Origin: Pseudoxanthomonas sp. PXM01
Lineage (GTDB): Bacteria; Pseudomonadota; Gammaproteobacteria; Xanthomonadales; Xanthomonadaceae
NCBI RefSeq assembly: GCF_014851815.1
Contig: NZ_JACVAJ010000001.1
Coordinates: 1,798,001 to 1,862,000, forward strand
Direction: 5' to 3'
Length of the DNA: 64,000 nucleotides
Below, piece after piece: positions 26,429-36,579 of this stretch. The position numbers were made by a program, and so were the translations under genes. How positions within the stretch are numbered: position 1 is the stretch's first letter; every line of letters starts with the position of its first letter. The notes under the pieces were generated by a model. That model worked only from the letters and a program-made list of their open reading frames with translations, had not been told where the DNA came from and did not search any database.

Positions 26429-26914
26429 TCAGCCCCGCCGGCGGCGACCCAGCCGCAGGGCGTCCATCAGCACGAACAGCGGCGGCCAGAACAGCATGCC
26501 CAGCAGCGGCGCCCACCAGTACTGCCACGGCAGCGTGGGCTCGCCCAGCGCCAGGTGCACCACCGTGGTGACGATGCGGTCGTTGAGCAGCAGGCCGCCG
26601 ATCGCCAGCGCCTGCTGCGACATCGGGAAGAAGCGCAGCCGCGCACGGAAGCGCTGCAGGATGAAGGCCATGATCAGCAGGCGCAGCGCCTGTTCGCCCA
26701 GCAGCGTGCCGAACATCAGGTCGGCGACCAGGCCGACGATCACGGCGAACCCGAGGCCCGCGCTGTCCGGCGCCTCGATCACCCAGTACGCCACCACCAA
26801 CGCCAGCCAGTACGGCCGCAGCGGCTGCAGCAGGTCGGGCAGCGGCAGCAGGCCCAGCAATAGGGCCAGCAGCAGGCTCAGCGGCATCAGCCAGCCGGTG
26901 CGCGCGCGGCTCAT
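26429..26914 (-). CDS. mreD: Rod-shape-determining protein MreD
   Basis: A 161-residue inner-membrane protein with about five hydrophobic segments that links MreC and the elongasome. Recognisable blocks are LQPLRPYWLALVVAYWVIE, GFAVIVGLVADLMFGTLLGE and RLLIMAFILQRFRARLRFFP. Length is typical. It overlaps the mreC stop as ATGA and ends 3 bp before mrdA starts, inside one operon. Confidence 0.93.
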   Translation of the reverse strand: MSRARTGWLMPLSLLLALLLGLLPLPDLLQPLRPYWLALVVAYWVIEAPDSAGLGFAVIVGLVADLMFGTLLGEQALRLLIMAFILQRFRARLRFFPMSQQALAIGGLLLNDRIVTTVVHLALGEPTLPWQYWWAPLLGMLFWPPLFVLMDALRLGRRRRG

Positions 26915-28062
26915 CGTTGCGGCTCCGTTGACGGTGGCGTCGAAGCCGGTGCGTTCGGCCCCTCTCCCGCCGGGAGAGGGGTTGGGGTGAGGGTCGGGAC
27001 GTTTGCAGGGCGTGGCGCTTGCGGGGAAACGGTCGCAGGCGCGGTTCCCGTTCCCGGCGTTGCACTATTCCCACCTTCGTTGCCCCTCACCCCAACCCCT
27101 CTCCCGGCGGGAGAGGGGCTCTGGGTCGTCGGCGCGGCAGGCGGCACCTGCTCACCCGGCTCCTGTACTGGAGCGGTGCTCTCAGGCAGGAACCGGCTCG
27201 GATCCGGCGGCGGCAAGGGCAGCGGCGGCGCGGACTTCAGCAGCAGCACGTCGCGGCCCCGGTCCAGGCGGGCGGCCGGGGTAACGTCGCCGACCAGGAA
27301 GGCGTGACTGTCGTCCGGCCGCAGCGCGGCGATCGTGCCGACCGGGAAGCCGGCCGGGAAACGGCCGCCCAAGCCCGAGGTCACCAGTACGTCGCCCACT
27401 TCCACGCCGCTGTTGAGCGGCACGTCGGCCAGTTCCAGCAGGTCGCTGCGGCCACGGCCGTAGACGATCAGGCGCACGCCGTTGCGCGCGACCACGACCG
27501 GGACGGCGTGGTCCGGATCGGTCAGCAGCAGCACGGTGGAATGGACTGGCGTGGTCTCGATGATCTGGCCCATCAGGCCACCGGCATCGATGACCGACTG
27601 GCCGACCAGCGCGCCGGCGCGACTACCCGCATCCAGCACCAATCGCTGGCGACCGGGCGCCAGGTCGATGTCGAGGATCGGCGCCAACTGCACGTCGAGG
27701 CCGCGCGAGGTCTTCACGCCGAGCAGCGCGCGCAGCTGGGCGTTGTCGGCCGCGGCCGTCTGCAGCCGGGCGAGCCGGGCGTTGGCGACCAGCATGTCGT
27801 TGCGCAGGCGCTGGTTCTCTTCGATCAGGCCGGTGCGGGTGGCCGCATCGTCCTGCACGCGGGTCGTCACACGGCCCGGCAGGCCCGCCACCCACCACAG
27901 CGGCTGGGTGACCACGTTGGCCTGCGCCCGCAATTGCGACAACCAGCCGCCGCGGTGGTCGAGGATCACCAGGGCGATGGTCAGCGCCAGGTAGCCCAGC
28001 AGCCGCAGCGTGCTGGCGACTTCTCCGCGGGTGGCGACAGGAGGACCGGCGTAGGAAGGCAC
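26911..28062 (-). CDS. mreC: Rod-shape-determining protein MreC
   Basis: A 383-residue protein anchored in the inner membrane by one segment (LLGYLALTIALVILD, about residues 20-34), with a coiled coil (about 75-110, LIEENQRLRNDMLVANARLA) and the periplasmic beta-barrel domain with SVIDAGGLMGQIIET and VLVTSGLGGRFPAGFPVG. It activates PBP2-RodA. The normal domain ends near residue 285; a Pro-rich tail follows, and residues about 314-367 are encoded by a paired inverted repeat and read PSPAGRGVGVRGNEG and LTPTPLPAGEG, almost the same as in mrdA. Confidence 0.94.
   Translation of the reverse strand: MPSYAGPPVATRGEVASTLRLLGYLALTIALVILDHRGGWLSQLRAQANVVTQPLWWVAGLPGRVTTRVQDDAATRTGLIEENQRLRNDMLVANARLARLQTAAADNAQLRALLGVKTSRGLDVQLAPILDIDLAPGRQRLVLDAGSRAGALVGQSVIDAGGLMGQIIETTPVHSTVLLLTDPDHAVPVVVARNGVRLIVYGRGRSDLLELADVPLNSGVEVGDVLVTSGLGGRFPAGFPVGTIAALRPDDSHAFLVGDVTPAARLDRGRDVLLLKSAPPLPLPPPDPSRFLPESTAPVQEPGEQVPPAAPTTQSPSPAGRGVGVRGNEGGNSATPGTGTAPATVSPQAPRPANVPTLTPTPLPAGEGPNAPASTPPSTEPQR
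26960..27118. repeat. Paired inverted repeat inside the 3' end of mreC
   Basis: Copies at 26960-26994 and 27083-27118 are near-perfect inverted matches (about 35 of 36 positions) of the same 36 bp element found in mrdA. The flank CCTTCGTTG before the second copy is shared too, but the sequence between the arms is not. Each copy is a hairpin on its own. Confidence 0.87.
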
Positions 28063-28200
28063 GTCAGGGCCGAAGGGAGGTGGATCGGAAGGGAACGCCC
28101 GGCAAGGGCGCGGCGCGGAGGAGCTTCAGCGTGCCCGCAACGGCATCGGGGCGTCGGAGCGGCGTGGCCGCTCCCGTTCGCCGATGCCGGATGTCTGGCT

Positions 28201-29565
<1,365 letters not shown>

Positions 29566-30498
29566 ATGTCCGCACTGATCTGTGGTTCCCTTGCCTACGA
29601 CACCATCATGGTGTTCCCGGACCAGTTCAAGAACCACATCCTGCCGGACAAGGTGCACATCCTGAACGTGTCGTTCCTGGTGCCGCGCATGCGCCGCGAG
29701 TTCGGCGGCTGCGCCGGCAACATCGCCTACAACCTGAAGCTGCTGGGCGGCGATCCGATCCCGATGGCGACCGTGGGCCAGGATTTCGGTCCTTACCGCG
29801 AGCATTTCGTCGAGCAGGGCATCAATCTCGACCAGGTGAAGGTGATCGACGAGCTGTTCACCCCGCAGGCGTTCATCACCACCGACCACGACAACAACCA
29901 GATCACCGCGTTCCATCCCGGCGCGATGATGCGCAGCTACGAGAACCATGTGAAGGACGTGCCGGGCGTGACGTTCGGCATCGTCAGCCCGGACGGACGC
30001 GAGGGCATGATCCAGAACGCCGCCGAATTCGCCGAGGCCGGCATCCCCTTCATCTTCGATCCGGGCCAGGCGATGCCGCTGTTCAACGGCGAGGAGCTGC
30101 GCCATTTCATCGAACTGGCCAACTACGTGACCGTCAACGACTACGAGTCCAACCTGCTGCAGGAACGCACGGGCTGGAGCGAGGCCGACATCGTCAAGCG
30201 CGTGAAGGCCTACATCACCACCCGCGGCCCGCACGGCTCGCAGATCCACACCCCCGAGAAGACCTACGACATCCCGCCGGCGCACGAGCGCCGCGTGACC
30301 GATCCGACCGGTTGCGGCGACGCCTTCCGCGCGGGCCTGATCTTCGGCATCGAGAAGGGCTACGACTGGCTGACCATCGGACGCATGGGCAACCTGATGG
30401 GCGCGCTGAAGGTCGAGCACCCGGGCACGCAGAACCAGCGCTTCGATTTCGACGGATTCAACGAGCAGTTCAAGCAGCAGTTCGGCTACGCGCTGTAA
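29566..30498 (+). CDS. PfkB-family carbohydrate/nucleoside kinase
   Basis: A 310-residue ribokinase-fold sugar or nucleoside kinase, cytosolic. The N-terminal GG motif is REFGGCAGNIAYNLKLLGGD, and the C-terminal PfkB signature DPTGCGDAFRAGLIFGIEKG has the catalytic Asp. The closest described relatives are annotated adenosine kinases or unspecified carbohydrate kinases. It stands alone, divergent from mreB, so its pathway cannot be read from context. Confidence 0.85.
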   Translation: MSALICGSLAYDTIMVFPDQFKNHILPDKVHILNVSFLVPRMRREFGGCAGNIAYNLKLLGGDPIPMATVGQDFGPYREHFVEQGINLDQVKVIDELFTPQAFITTDHDNNQITAFHPGAMMRSYENHVKDVPGVTFGIVSPDGREGMIQNAAEFAEAGIPFIFDPGQAMPLFNGEELRHFIELANYVTVNDYESNLLQERTGWSEADIVKRVKAYITTRGPHGSQIHTPEKTYDIPPAHERRVTDPTGCGDAFRAGLIFGIEKGYDWLTIGRMGNLMGALKVEHPGTQNQRFDFDGFNEQFKQQFGYAL

Positions 30499-30631
30499 GC
30501 CTGCCGCGCTTCCATACGGTCCGGGCGGCCGGACACTTGCACGACGGTCATCCCCCTGGCGTAAGGTAAGTCCCGGGGGAACGGGATCCGCGATCGCGCA
30601 CCCTCATGCAGTCGTACTTCGCAGGGGCAGC

Positions 30632-32077
30632 ATGGTCGCGCAACATCGGCAATCCATTCCGCAGGACGCGCGCGTCCCGTCGCCCCCGGTGCCCACGGCT
30701 CGCCAGCTGCTCCTGCAGGCCCTGCTGGTCGTCGCCGTCGTCTTCCTTGCCTGCGGCCTCGGCATCCTGACCCGGCCAGAGCACCAGCTGGCGGCCTTCT
30801 GGCCGACCAACGCGCTGCTGCTGGGACTGTTCGCCCGTCGCCCCGCCCTCGCCTCCCCGGCCGGCTGGGCCGCCGCCGCCCTCGGGTATGTCGCGGCCGA
30901 CCTGCTGACCGGCAGCTCGCTGCCGACCACCCTGCGCCTGACCGCCGCCAACCTGGCTGGCGTGGCCGCCGGCTTCCTGGTCTTCCAGCGGGTGCGCCAC
31001 GAGGACCGGCAGCTGCAGCATCCGCTGTCGATGCTGTCGGTACTGGCGGTGTCCGCCGCCGCGGCCCTCGCGGCGGGACTTGCTGGCAGCCTCAGTTCTT
31101 CCATGAAGCTGGGCTTCCTGACGACCAGCGGGTTCTGGTTCTCGGCCGAGCTTGTCTGTTACGTCGCCATCCTGCCGGTGGTGTTGTTGGCCCCGGCGCC
31201 GTCGACGCTGCCGCAGGTGCTGCGCGAGCGGCTTGCCCGCCTGCGGCGGCACCCGCGTACCGTGCTGCCGCTGCTGGCGTTGTTGCTGACGATCCTGCTC
31301 GGCGTGGTGATCGGGGGCCCGGGGGCCATCGCCTTCCCCGTGCCCGCGCTGTTGTGGTGCGCGCTGGCCTACCGCCTCTTCACCACGGCCCTGGTCACCC
31401 TGCTGTTGTGCATGTGGACGCTGATCGCGATCGCCACCGGCGTCATCGACCTGCAGCTCCGGGACGACGGTCCGTTGCCGGTGATTTCACTGCGGATGGG
31501 CATGGCACTGCTGGCGGTGGCGCCCCTGACCGTGGCCAGCGTCAACGCGGCGCGCAACCGCCTGCTGGCCACGCTCAACCACGCCGCCGACCACGACGCG
31601 CTGACCGGCACGTTGAACCGGAGCGCGTTCATGCGCCGAGGCCGCGAACTGGCCGAGCATGCGCAGGCGACAGGCAGGCCCGTCGTCGCGATGATGCTGG
31701 ATATCGACCACTTCAAGTCGGTCAACGATCGCCACGGACATGCCGCCGGCGATGCCGTGCTGACGATTTTCGCCCAGCGTATGCGCGAGCATCTGCGCCA
31801 GGATGGCCTGTTCGGGCGGTTCGGTGGCGAGGAGTTCGCGGTGTTGCTGCCGGACCTGGACACCGACGACGCAAGCACCGTCGCCGAGCGCCTGCGCCAT
31901 CTGGCCAGCGAACCGATCCCACTGAACGATGGCCGCATGCTCGACGTCACTGTCAGTGTCGGCCTGGCTTCCCTGTCATCGCCGATGCGGGTGGACACGC
32001 TGGAGCAGTTGCTCAGCCAGGCCGACGCCGCGCTCTACCGCGCGAAGGCGATGGGTCGGAACAGGGTGATCGCCTAG
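30632..32077 (+). CDS. MASE1 domain diguanylate cyclase
   Basis: A 481-residue inner-membrane signalling protein. The N-terminal MASE1 sensor domain has about eight hydrophobic segments (LAAFWPTNALLLGLF near residue 53). The C-terminal GGDEF domain makes c-di-GMP from GTP: DALTGTLNRSAFMRRGREL, MMLDIDHFKSVNDRHGHAAG and the active site GRFGGEEFAVLLPD (about residue 395). The usual inhibitory RxxD five residues before the active site is not kept; the region reads RQDGLFGRF, so feedback inhibition may be lost. The trigger sensed by MASE1 is unknown. Confidence 0.9.
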   Translation: MVAQHRQSIPQDARVPSPPVPTARQLLLQALLVVAVVFLACGLGILTRPEHQLAAFWPTNALLLGLFARRPALASPAGWAAAALGYVAADLLTGSSLPTTLRLTAANLAGVAAGFLVFQRVRHEDRQLQHPLSMLSVLAVSAAAALAAGLAGSLSSSMKLGFLTTSGFWFSAELVCYVAILPVVLLAPAPSTLPQVLRERLARLRRHPRTVLPLLALLLTILLGVVIGGPGAIAFPVPALLWCALAYRLFTTALVTLLLCMWTLIAIATGVIDLQLRDDGPLPVISLRMGMALLAVAPLTVASVNAARNRLLATLNHAADHDALTGTLNRSAFMRRGRELAEHAQATGRPVVAMMLDIDHFKSVNDRHGHAAGDAVLTIFAQRMREHLRQDGLFGRFGGEEFAVLLPDLDTDDASTVAERLRHLASEPIPLNDGRMLDVTVSVGLASLSSPMRVDTLEQLLSQADAALYRAKAMGRNRVIA

Positions 32078-32227
32078 CGATCGTCCACACCCTTGAGACC
32101 CGCCCGGCATGCCGGTGCCCCATGGACGAACCGCCTCGTGGGACGGTGCGGCGCCGGGCAGCCGAAGCGCCACCCCCGGCAGCCGCAGGATAGCCTGCTC
32201 GCGGGCTGCGGCGGGGTGATGCGCGCT

Positions 32228-32881
32228 TCACTCCACGCGGTCGCGTTGGCCGCCTTCCACCTGCGTGGGGCCGAGTCCCGCCAGGATCGTCGCGCAATCG
32301 GCCAAGCGCCACGTGGCCTGCGTCGACCACGTCTCTTCCCTGCAGTTCACCAGCACGGTCCGCGTGCCGGCAGCGATGCCGCACTCGATGTCGAAGCGGT
32401 AATCCCCGACCATCACCATCTGCGCCGGCGGCACGTTCCAGCGCGCCGCGAAGTAGTGCAGGCCGTCCGGCGCGGGCTTGGGCGCCGCTTCGTCGCGCCC
32501 GATGATGTCGGCCTCGTCGAACACGTCGGCCAGTCCGATGGTCGCCAGCGTCACCCAGGCCAGTTCGCGCGCATTGCGGGTAAGGATACCGAGACGACAG
32601 CCCCGCGCATGCAGGGCGCGCACCAGTGCGACCGCACCTGCGGCGGCCGTCGCTGCTTCGGCCAGGCCACGCTCGTGCCGCATCAGCCACGCGCGCTTGT
32701 CCTGCGCCTCACTCGCCGGCAACGCCGCCAGATGGGCCAGGATGTCGTCTTCCAGCGGGATGTCCAGCGCGCGCCGTATTAGCACGAAATCATGCACCGC
32801 TTCGGTCAGCGTGCCATCCAGATCGAACACCCAGTGGCGCAGCGCCGACAGCGACGGCGCATCGACACCCGTCGCCGACAC
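32228..32881 (-). CDS. HAD-family phosphatase
   Basis: A 217-residue haloacid-dehalogenase-type hydrolase. Motif I VFDLDGTLTEAV has the nucleophile and acid/base Asp pair, motif II is ILTRN, the Lys is in APKPAPDG and motif IV is MVGDYRFDIECG. It resembles the Gph/phosphoglycolate phosphatase class, cytosolic, substrate uncertain. The start is GTG at 32881, five bases after the upstream lipoprotein stop, so the two are probably co-translated. It faces the GGDEF gene tail to tail. Confidence 0.85.
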   Translation of the reverse strand: MSATGVDAPSLSALRHWVFDLDGTLTEAVHDFVLIRRALDIPLEDDILAHLAALPASEAQDKRAWLMRHERGLAEAATAAAGAVALVRALHARGCRLGILTRNARELAWVTLATIGLADVFDEADIIGRDEAAPKPAPDGLHYFAARWNVPPAQMVMVGDYRFDIECGIAAGTRTVLVNCREETWSTQATWRLADCATILAGLGPTQVEGGQRDRVE

Positions 32882-32886
32882 CGCGA

Positions 32887-33627
32887 TCAGTCCCAGCCAG
32901 GCATCTGGCTGCCATCCAGTCCACCGGTTTCGAACACCGCCTTGCGCGGGCTGCCATCCTTCACCAGGAACTCGACTTCAAGCACCTTGGTCTTGCGCAC
33001 GAGGCGCCACAGGGCCTTGTTGTCGTCGATGAACATCGCCGTGGCTTCGTCGGTGTCAGGACGATGTGCGGCCATGCGCTTCGGTGCCGCCCCGTCGGCC
33101 ACCACCGTCACCTGGCAGCGGCTGTAGCACGCCTTGGCGAAGTCGCTGGCCTGCAGCACCAGGTAGCTGCTGCGCTTCCACTCCGGGTGATCGCGGAACA
33201 CCAGCTGCACCGGCTTGGCGCCGGTGCCGTCCACGTCCACCGGTTCCTTGCTGTAGATCATCGCCGAACGCTGGCTGCCGCCACCGATCGCCACCTGTGC
33301 ATAGGCCCACAGCGCTTCCATCCTGCGCTGGTCGCGCACCGCCTCGGCCTTGCCCTTCACCTCGTCGAGCGTCGGGCCGATGCGCGTGGCCGCCGTGCTC
33401 TGCGGGTACTGGTCGAGCAGCGCGACGCCGTGGATGCGCGCCATGTCCCAGTCGCCGGAGGCCGCCGCACTGTCGTACTTCTTCGCCAGTTCATCGGCCT
33501 GCTGCTCGATGGCAGCCGCCTGGGCCGCGGCGGCGGCGGCGCGTTCGGCCTCGCGGTCGCCGCAGGCCGACACGGCCAGCGCGCAGGCGATCGCCAGCAA
33601 CAGGGGTTTCATTGCGTTCTTCTTCAT
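32887..33627 (-). CDS. Hypothetical lipoprotein
   Basis: A 246-residue predicted lipoprotein (lipobox VSAC after a hydrophobic stretch). An Ala/Glu-rich helical stretch (about 25-60, with a coiled-coil look) is followed by a region with LDQYPQSTAATRIGPTLDEV and a soluble domain with two cysteines (KACYSRCQVTVVADG). I do not recognise the family. Its start overlaps the alpha/beta hydrolase stop as ATGA, so it is coupled to that gene. Confidence 0.8.
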   Translation of the reverse strand: MKKNAMKPLLLAIACALAVSACGDREAERAAAAAAQAAAIEQQADELAKKYDSAAASGDWDMARIHGVALLDQYPQSTAATRIGPTLDEVKGKAEAVRDQRRMEALWAYAQVAIGGGSQRSAMIYSKEPVDVDGTGAKPVQLVFRDHPEWKRSSYLVLQASDFAKACYSRCQVTVVADGAAPKRMAAHRPDTDEATAMFIDDNKALWRLVRKTKVLEVEFLVKDGSPRKAVFETGGLDGSQMPGWD

Positions 33628-34601
33628 CGTGAGGCGCCTCGCTGGATCAACTGGGCGACCGCAGCCGCCACGTCGTCGGGTTTTTCCATGATGGACATGT
33701 GGCCGCAACCGTCCAGTGAAACCTGGATCGCCTGCGGTATCTGTTTGGCGTACAGCGCCATCGCGCTGGGGTCGATCACGCGGTCCTGCCGGCACCACAG
33801 CAGCAGCGTGGGTTGCCGGATCGAAGCGGCCCTCTCGCCGGGCAGGAAGCGCTCGTCGCTGCGGCCGATGCGGTCCAGCACCCGCTGCTCGAACGGCGCC
33901 TGTGCGATACGCCAGTCGATCACGGCCTTCGACGCTGGCCATGGAATGGCGGGCTGCGCGGCGCGATCGTGGAAGACGGTGTCGAGGTAGCGCTGCAGCG
34001 AAGTGGCATCGTGGACCGCGAACGGATTCTGCCCCTCCAGCACCTCGATGCCGAAGGCGTTGTCGTTGAAGCGCACGCCCGCGGCGTCGATCAGGGCCAC
34101 GCGTGCGACCAGCTCGGGGTGCTCCGCGGCGGTGATCGCGACGATGCCGCCGCCCATAGAATGGCCAAGCAGCACGATGGGGCTGCCATCGCGGCGGATC
34201 GCGCGCAGGAAATCCGCCAGCCGTGCAGCCTGCGCCTTGAACCCATAGTCCGCCCCGTCGATGCGCTGGCTTTCGCCCCAACCGGGCAGGTCCGGGATCA
34301 CCAGTCGGTAACGGTCGCGCAACCGCGCCGCCAGCGGATACCAGTTCTCCTTGCTGCCGGTGAAGCCGTGCACCATCACCACCGTCGGCGCGGTGGGATC
34401 CTTCGCCTCGCGTTCGTCGTAGGCCCAACGATGGTCATCGACGACCACGCGACGCTCCACCAGTCCCGCCCACCAGCCCTGCACCGCCATGCCGTTGCGC
34501 AGCGGCACCATCGGATCGCGCCAGATCCACACGGCCAGCACGCAAACAAGAACGGCCGCCACCAGGGCGACCGTCCGTGTGCGGGTGAGGCGCAACGCCA
34601 T
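33624..34601 (-). CDS. Alpha/beta hydrolase with an N-terminal membrane segment
   Basis: A 325-residue hydrolase of the alpha/beta fold. An N-terminal hydrophobic helix (VALVAAVLVCVLAVWIW) tethers it or signals export. The oxyanion HG motif VVMVHGFTGSKENWYPLA, the nucleophile elbow VLLGHSMGGGIVA (Ser near residue 150), an acid site WCRQDRVIDPS and the His in DGCGHMSIMEKPDD are all seen. Esterase or lipase-like activity is likely; substrate unknown. It is between the M1 aminopeptidase (3 bp upstream) and the lipoprotein in one leftward set. Confidence 0.87.
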   Translation of the reverse strand: MALRLTRTRTVALVAAVLVCVLAVWIWRDPMVPLRNGMAVQGWWAGLVERRVVVDDHRWAYDEREAKDPTAPTVVMVHGFTGSKENWYPLAARLRDRYRLVIPDLPGWGESQRIDGADYGFKAQAARLADFLRAIRRDGSPIVLLGHSMGGGIVAITAAEHPELVARVALIDAAGVRFNDNAFGIEVLEGQNPFAVHDATSLQRYLDTVFHDRAAQPAIPWPASKAVIDWRIAQAPFEQRVLDRIGRSDERFLPGERAASIRQPTLLLWCRQDRVIDPSAMALYAKQIPQAIQVSLDGCGHMSIMEKPDDVAAAVAQLIQRGASR

Positions 34602-34604
34602 GCG

Positions 34605-36518
34605 TTACGGACTTGCCGGCGCCTTCGCCAGCAGCGCCTCGACCGATCCGGTCGTGATCGGGTGGTAGCCCGGCTTGGCGCGCGCGAAGCTTTCCTTCGC
34701 CAACGCCAGGCCTTCCGGCGTCTTCACCAGTTCCTCGTAGATCGGCATGATCAGCTTGCGGCGGCCGACGCGCTCGATGAACTTGGCGATCTCAGGCTGC
34801 GCATCGACATAGCCGCTGCGGATCGTCAGCGGATACCAGCGCATCGCGATCTCGCCGTTGGCCGTGCCGGTGAAGTGGTAGGCATCATCCAGCTGCTTAA
34901 GCTGTTCGACCGTCAGCGTCTGGCCCATGCCCTCGAGGAAATGCACCCACTGCTGGGTCACCCAGGCACTGGTCAGCTGCGCATTCGGCAGCTGGCCACT
35001 GCCCTGCCAGGCGATGCGCGCGGTATCGGTGTTGGAGAAGCCACGCGACTGCACCTGCGGCGCGTTGGCCGGGATGCCCGTGCCGTACACCCAGGCCTGG
35101 ATCTCGGCGTCGGTGACCAGGTTGGGATGCTTGTCCAGCAGGTTCTTCTTCGCGTAGTCGAGGAACTGCTCGGTGGTGATGCTCTGGAAGGCGAAGTGGT
35201 CGAAGTAGCCGCGCAGGAAGGCGTCGAACTCCTGCCGGCCGAAACGCTCCTCCAGGAACTGCAGGAACCACGCGCCCTTGTCGTACGACACCGCACTCAG
35301 CGCGTCATCGGCATCCAGCTGCGTGCCCGGCTTGACCGCCAGCGACTGGGTCGCTTCCGGCATCGTGCCGATTTCCTTCTTCAGGCTGTTGCGGGCGATG
35401 GAGTACTCCATGCTCGCGGTTTCCTTGCCGTACAGCGCCTCGACGATGCGGTTCTCCACGTAACTCGTGAAGCCTTCGTTGAGCCAGCCGTGCTTGGCGC
35501 TGGAGAAGGTCACCAGGTTGCCCGACCAGCTGTGCGCCAGTTCATGCGCGATCAGCGAGACCAGCGTCTTGTCGCCGACGATCACGGTGGGCGTGATGAA
35601 GCTCAGGCGCGGGTTTTCCATGCCGCCGTACGGGAACGAGGGCGGCAGCACCAGCATGTCGTAACGGTCCCAGCGGTAGGGGCCGTACAGCTGCTCGGTG
35701 GCGGCGATCATCTTCTCGGTGTCTTCGAACTCCTTGGTCGCGCGGTCGACCATCGCCGGCTCGGCCCATACGCCGCTGCGCGCGGAGATCGGCTTGAACA
35801 CCAGGTCGCCGGCGGCGATCGCCATCAGGTACGACGGGATCTTCTGCGGCATCTTGAAGCTGTAGTCGCCGTCGCGTGCGGCGGCCGGGTCGTTGTCGGC
35901 GCTCATCAGCACCATCACGTCCGGACGCGAGGTCACGTGCGCGCTGTAGGTGTAGCGCACCTGCGGCGTGTCCTGCAGCGGCACCCAGCTGCGCGCGTGG
36001 ATCTGCTGCGACTGGCTGAACATGAAGGGCAGCTGCTTGCCTTCGGTCATTTCCGGCGTCAGCCACTGCAGGCCCGAGGCCTCGGGCGAGCTGGTGTAGG
36101 TGACCTTGACCTTGGCGTTGCGGGCCGGCGTCTCGATGGTCAGCTTGCTGCCCAGCACCGCGTCCTTGTCGGCCAGCGCGTACTGCAGCGGCGCCCAGGC
36201 GCCGTTGGCTTCGCCTTCGACCTTGGCGATGGTCAGATCGCGCGTGTCCAGCACCAGCTGGGTGGCGGCCTTGTCCTTCCAGTCCAGCGTGTAGGTCGCG
36301 GTGCCGCCGATGGTCTTGGCGTCGAAGTCGACCGCGATATCCAGCGCCAGGTCGTCGATGGCGACCTTGCGCGGTTCGGCGTAGGAGTGCTCGTCCTGAT
36401 CGACGGGCGCTTCGACGGCGGGCGGGGGCGTGGCGGCCACGGGAGCGGGTTCGGGTTCCTTGGAACAACCGGCCGCCAGCACGGCGGCGCAGGACAACAG
36501 CAAAGCCAGAGAACGCAT
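34605..36518 (-). CDS. M1 family zinc metallopeptidase (aminopeptidase), lipoprotein
   Basis: A 637-residue exported M1 peptidase anchored as a lipoprotein (lipobox AAGC). A beta-rich N-terminal domain precedes GGMENPRLSFI (the GxMEN substrate site) and the zinc site HELAHSWSGN with the third ligand Glu 19 residues later in NEGFTSYVE (about residues 320-350). The C-terminal part is shorter than in large aminopeptidase N and closer to leukotriene-A4-hydrolase-type proteins. It likely removes N-terminal residues from peptides in the periplasm or at the outer membrane. Confidence 0.9.
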   Translation of the reverse strand: MRSLALLLSCAAVLAAGCSKEPEPAPVAATPPPAVEAPVDQDEHSYAEPRKVAIDDLALDIAVDFDAKTIGGTATYTLDWKDKAATQLVLDTRDLTIAKVEGEANGAWAPLQYALADKDAVLGSKLTIETPARNAKVKVTYTSSPEASGLQWLTPEMTEGKQLPFMFSQSQQIHARSWVPLQDTPQVRYTYSAHVTSRPDVMVLMSADNDPAAARDGDYSFKMPQKIPSYLMAIAAGDLVFKPISARSGVWAEPAMVDRATKEFEDTEKMIAATEQLYGPYRWDRYDMLVLPPSFPYGGMENPRLSFITPTVIVGDKTLVSLIAHELAHSWSGNLVTFSSAKHGWLNEGFTSYVENRIVEALYGKETASMEYSIARNSLKKEIGTMPEATQSLAVKPGTQLDADDALSAVSYDKGAWFLQFLEERFGRQEFDAFLRGYFDHFAFQSITTEQFLDYAKKNLLDKHPNLVTDAEIQAWVYGTGIPANAPQVQSRGFSNTDTARIAWQGSGQLPNAQLTSAWVTQQWVHFLEGMGQTLTVEQLKQLDDAYHFTGTANGEIAMRWYPLTIRSGYVDAQPEIAKFIERVGRRKLIMPIYEELVKTPEGLALAKESFARAKPGYHPITTGSVEALLAKAPASP

Positions 36519-36579
36519 CAGGGGACTTCCAGCGCTACGGGGGAAGTGCCCAGTTTACCGCGCCGGGGCCCGGCCGCCC

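Noticed and set aside
32177-32211. A nested hairpin between the GGDEF gene and the HAD gene
   Set aside because: GCAGCC/GGCTGC with GCAGG/CCTGC inside is there, but there is no T tract and GC-rich spacers often fold. Too weak to call a terminator.
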